Shown here in pieces: positions 60,269-64,000 of a stretch of DNA of 64,000 nt. Each line of letters begins with the position of its first letter. The stretch's first letter is position 1. A program made the translations under genes and the position numbers. This stretch comes from Calendula officinalis (lineage: Eukaryota; Streptophyta; Magnoliopsida; Asterales; Asteraceae), in NCBI GenBank assembly GCA_963853835.1, contig OY970828.1, positions 13,769,813-13,833,812 on the forward strand, written 5' to 3'. The notes beneath the pieces were generated by a model. It searched no databases, had not been told where the DNA came from, and was given only the letters and a program-made list of their open reading frames with translations.

Positions 60269-61643
60269 AACTCTCTTATTTTATGTGCAGGGTGATGAAA
60301 GCAAACATGTCTGGTACTTAGACAGTCGTTGCTCGAGACACATGACTGGTTACAAATCCCTGCTGGAAGAGTTTGAAGTTTGTGATGGTCCCTCCGTAGT
60401 GTTTGGTGATAACGGTAGAGGCTCAACTGAAGGTTATGGAACCATTTCAAATGGATCCATAAAAATCACAAGAGTTGGTTATGTAAATGGGCTAAAACAT
60501 AATCTAATCAACATTAGCCAACTTTGTGATGCAAAGTTCTCAGTGAACTTTATAGAATACAGAGGAACGGTGACGGATAAGAATGGAAAGGTTGTATTAG
60601 TTGCACCAAGAACCAAGAATGTCTACACACTTGACATGAACCCTCAAAATCAAGAAGTCTGTCTATTTTCTCATTCTACTGAAGAGCTGAATTGGTTGTG
60701 GCATAAGAGGCTATCTCACCTGAACTTAAAAAACATATCAAAGCTGTCTCGAGGTCAGCTGGTGAATGGTCTACCACAAATCAAATATGAAAAGGATAAG
60801 CTATGTTCAGCCTGTGAACAAGGCATGCAACATAAAAGCTCTTTCAAATCAAAGCAATGTTTCTCCATCAACAGCTGCCTTCACATGCTCCATATGGACC
60901 TTTTTGGCCCTATGAGTACTGAAAGTCTAGGTGGAAAGAAATATACACTTGTTATCGTTGATGAATACTCACGATATACCTGGGTCATATTTCTTCGTCA
61001 CAAAAGTGATGCAGCTGAAGAGATTATCAAGTTCATCAAAAGGATGGAACTTCTAAATGGGTCTAGAGTCAAGATGCTGAGATCAGACAATGGTACTGAA
61101 TTCAGGAACAAGACTCTAGAAGATTTCTGTTCAGATGTTGGGATCTCCCAAAACTTCTCAGCTGCACGAACACCTCAACAAAATGGTGTTGCTGAAAGAA
61201 GGAACAGAACCCTGATAGAAGCTGCAAGAACAATGCTTGCTGAGTCAAACATGCCTAAGCAATTTTGGGCAGAAGCTGTTAACACAACGTGTTTTACTCA
61301 AAATAGGTCTTTCTATGTGAAGAGACACAAAAAGACATCTTATGAGATTTTTCGTCAGACGAAACCATTCATAGGTTTCTTTCATGTGTTTGGCTGTGTG
61401 TGTTTTGTGTTAAACACACGAGATCAGCTGAGTAAATTTGACTCTAAAGCTGATGAAACCATTTTCTTGGGCTACTCCACTCTATCCAACGCATATAGAG
61501 TTTTCAACAAAAGAAGACAAACATTGGAAGAGTCCATAAATGTTACTTTTGAGGAACACTCAAAGGCTATGAACCCCACCTCTGCAGACTCGTCTGATGC
61601 ATTTCAAAGATCAGCTGAACCATCTCCTGATGATACAGCTTAA
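60234..61643 (+). pseudogene. Copia element 2 protease and integrase
   Basis: Open for 469 codons. The protease site reads YLDSRCSRHMTG where DSG is expected (G to R), likely inactivating it. It continues with HKRLSHLNLKNI, CSACEQGMQH, HMDLFGPMSTESLGG, LRSDNGTEF and NGVAERRNRTLIE (integrase DDE) and a stop at 61641. A stretch without frame (61644-62080) separates it from RT. Confidence 0.78.
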
Positions 61644-62081
61644 GCATTTTCTGATGCTTTAAATCTCTTCGAGGTTCCCGTAAATGAATCAAATGAGACG
61701 TACCATGATGCTCCTACATATCTTGTAGATATCGCAGCTGTTCAACAAGAAATTCCAACAGCTAGAGCATCATCCAAGGCTACTTCTAAGCCACCTCTTC
61801 ATACTTCAATAAGATCCGTTCGAAATGAAGTAATTCATCCTGCTGAGCAGTCAGCCGCTCAACAAGGATCTAATTCTGCTGAATCTTCCTCTTCTACAGC
61901 TGCTCCTCAATCTAAGTGGACCTCAGAACATCCAATTGAATTAATCATTGGAGATACACAGAAAGGAGTTGCTACAAGAAGTAAAGCATCATGCAATCTT
62001 TGCTTATGGTCTTGTTTTCTAGCAACTGAAGAACCGAAAAATATTAAAGCTGCTTTAGAAGACTCAAGCTGGATTCAAGCG

Positions 62082-63555
62082 ATGCAGGAAGAACTTAACC
62101 AATTCGAGGTCAACAAATTATGGAAGCTGGTGCCCCCACCTGCTGGAAAGACTATAATTGGTACTAAATGGGTATTTAGGAATAAAATGGATGAAGAAGG
62201 TGTGGTTATTCGCAACAAAGCTAGACTTGTTGCACAGGGATACAGACAAGAGGAAGGAATCGATTTTGATGAAACATTTGCTCCAGTGGCTAGGCTTGAG
62301 GCAATTAGAATATTTCTAGCCTACGCTGCTTACAAAAACTTCACAGTTTTTCAAATGGACGTGAAGAGTGCGTTCCTGAACGGAAAGTTACAAGAGGAGG
62401 TATACGTTAAGCAACCACCAGGGTTTGAGAATCCTAAATATTTAGACTTTGTGTTTAAATTGGATAAAGCGTTGTATGGGTTAAAACAAGCTCCTCGTGC
62501 ATGGTATGATACACTCTCCACGTTCCTCATGGCAAATGATTTCACCAGGGGAAAGATTGATAAAACCTTATTCATTCACAAAATCAAAGGTGATATCATT
62601 CTTGTTCAAATTTATGTGGACGACATAATTTTTGGTGCTACTGACGAAAAACTTTGTAGACGCTTCTCTAAACTTATGTCTACAAAGTATGAGATGAGTA
62701 TGATGGGTGAATTAACTTATTTTCTTGGCTTACAAGTTCAGCAATCTAAAAATGGAATATTTATAAATCAAGAAAAATATATCAAAGATCTCTTAACAAA
62801 ATTTGATATGAATTCATCATCATCCATGAAAACTCCAATGGCTCCTCCAAACAATCTAGATGCTGACATAACTGGTAAGTCAGTTGATGTCACATTCTAT
62901 AGAGGAATCATTGGATCATTACTCTATCTCACCGCCAGCAGACCAGATATCATGTTTGCTACTTGCATGTGTGCTAGGTATCAAACTGATCCTAGAGAAT
63001 CTCACCTAATAGGTGCAAAAAGAATTTTGAGATACCTTAAGGGTACTCCAAGCCTAGGTCTTTGGTATGCCAAAGACTCCGGGTTTGATCTAATTGGCTA
63101 TTCAGATTCAGACTTTGCAGGTTGCAAAATGGATAGGAAGAGCACCACTGGAGGATGTCAGCTGCTTGGTGGAAAGCTAGTCAGCTGGACAAGCAAGAAA
63201 CAAAGTACTGTCTCTACCTCCACAGCTGAAGCAGAATACGTTGCTGCTGGAAGCTGTTGTGCTCAAGTCCTTTGGATGAAGAATCAGCTTGTTGATTTCG
63301 ATATGAACTTCTACAAAGTTCCTATCTATTGCGATAACACAAGTGCTATTGCAATCAGCAACAATCCAATTCTTCATTCTAGAACCAAACATATCGATAT
63401 AAGGTATCATTTCATTGGAGATCACATTGAACAAGGTGACGTGGAACTCCACTTCATTTCAACAGACCTTCAGCTGGCTGATCTATCACTAAGCCTTTAG
63501 ATGAAAAACGATTTAATTTTTTGATCAAAGAGCTGGGTATGTTGAATGCTTGAGT
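62082..63555 (+). pseudogene. Copia element 2 reverse transcriptase and RNase H
   Basis: The 472-codon frame 62082-63500 contains GTKWVFRNKMDEEG, FAPVARLEAIR, VFQMDVKSAFLNG, the catalytic YVDDIIFG, SLLYLTASRPDIM, GYSDSDFAGC, TSTAEAEYVAAG and YCDNTSAIAISNN. Near 63483 one T is missing: the frame turns from LADL into LSLSL and stops, whereas the next frame continues as KPLDEKRFNFLIKELGM to a stop at about 63553. The RT core is otherwise well preserved. Confidence 0.82.
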
Positions 63556-64000
63556 CAACTGCTGAAGTACTATCAGCAGCTGATAAGACTCACCTTGTTA
63601 CTTAGTACATTCAGCTGACTAAAACCATTTTGAATTTATCAATCAGCCGAATAAAATCTCTTAAATGATAACTTATCATGTTTTATAAGTTAAAACGTTT
63701 GGTTCTCCTAAAAAGGGGATCTTCCAACCCTATCCACACGTTCTCTGTGGCAAATATTTCCACTCGAGTGGAAATATGTGGCATTTATGAGGGACAAGAC
63801 ACCCTGACACAGAAACGGCTCCACTACCCTGACACAGAAACGGCTCCACTTTCTCACACTGTCACATCCAACCGCCCTTGCACGATAACCAACGTGTCTA
63901 TAGTTGGTTTGTAACTATCCAATTATGACCCGGTTTGAATTCAAAACATTACCCAAACCGACCCATAAATCTCCTATAAATACCCACCTCTCCTCTCCAC
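63556..64000 (+). other. 3' non-coding part of copia element 2
   Basis: No ORF. Holds a perfect 24-bp palindrome at 63754-63777 centred on CTCGAG, and a 25-bp tandem duplication (CCCTGACACAGAAACGGCTC) at 63802-63851. The 3' LTR start is not reached, or not recognised. Confidence 0.5.

Larger units (their letters stand above)
56741..64000 (+). mobile_element. Second Ty1/copia element, Sirevirus-like, cut by the window edge
   Basis: A probable 5' LTR (about 56741-57784), a tRNA-Met primer site (57787-57798), a Gag with zinc knuckles, and Pol in the order protease, integrase, RT, RNase H. The Pol end after RNase H (FNFLIKELGM in a shifted frame) and the long Gag fit the Sirevirus branch. The 3' LTR lies beyond 64000. 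Many stops and shifts show it is not autonomous. Confidence 0.8.

Overview
This is nuclear DNA of a plant, most likely a eudicot; the mix of repeat lineages would suit an asterid such as an Asteraceae, but nothing here fixes the species. The evidence is AT-rich sequence, plant-type LINE, Ty3/gypsy, Ty1/copia, MULE, Helitron, hAT, Stowaway and Tourist-like elements, tRNA-derived SINEs, introns with GT-AG borders and plant gene fragments. It is an intergenic, transposon-dominated window. Only three short ORFs (5.0, 13.5 and 18.5 kb) look like possible host genes.

Layout. 0-4.2 kb: a SINE and two 5'-truncated LINEs. 5.0 kb: a small basic-protein gene. 5.5-13.3 kb: a mosaic of MITEs and hAT-like elements, plus a LINE relic split by a complete SINE with its target-site duplication. 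13.4-18.8 kb: two paralogous lysine-rich small genes about 5 kb apart, on the same strand; between them lie a SINE, a Stowaway MITE, a Helitron terminus and two intron-separated exons resembling the NHL-repeat part of SOQ1. 19.9-23.7 kb: two more Helitron 3' termini, a Helitron helicase C-terminus fused to unrelated sequence, and the last two exons of a GLYR2-like reductase. 25.0-26.6 kb: a 3 x 133 bp tandem repeat, then an inverted-repeat element filled with a 20-bp palindrome centred on ATCGAT.

26.6-34.8 kb: a young, nearly complete Ty3/gypsy chromovirus-like element on the minus strand. It has 1.65-kb LTRs, a tRNA-Met primer site and one 1542-codon gag-pol frame, but the expected first RNase H aspartate reads as asparagine. 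34.8-48.7 kb: a nested block of three inverted-repeat elements separated by long (TA)n tracts. The middle one is a ~10-kb MULE with convergent genes, a FAR1/MURA-type transposase and a Ulp1-like (Kaonashi-type) gene; both are broken, and the Ulp1 catalytic cysteine position is serine. A GCATTTGCATTTTCAT-like motif is scattered through its introns, spacers and one coding exon, and inverts orientation towards the right end. The two flanking non-autonomous elements are of one family, in mirror orientation. 48.7-51.5 kb: another inverted-repeat element and MITEs.

51.5-56.4 kb: a compact Ty1/copia element with near-identical 172-bp LTRs but many stops. 56.7-64.0 kb: a second, Sirevirus-like copia element, which runs off the right edge.

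The most interesting signals are the Ulp1-MULE with its dispersed motif, the end consensus shared by all elements sitting at (TA)n tracts, the ATCGAT palindrome array, and the unrecognised paralogous small-gene pair.
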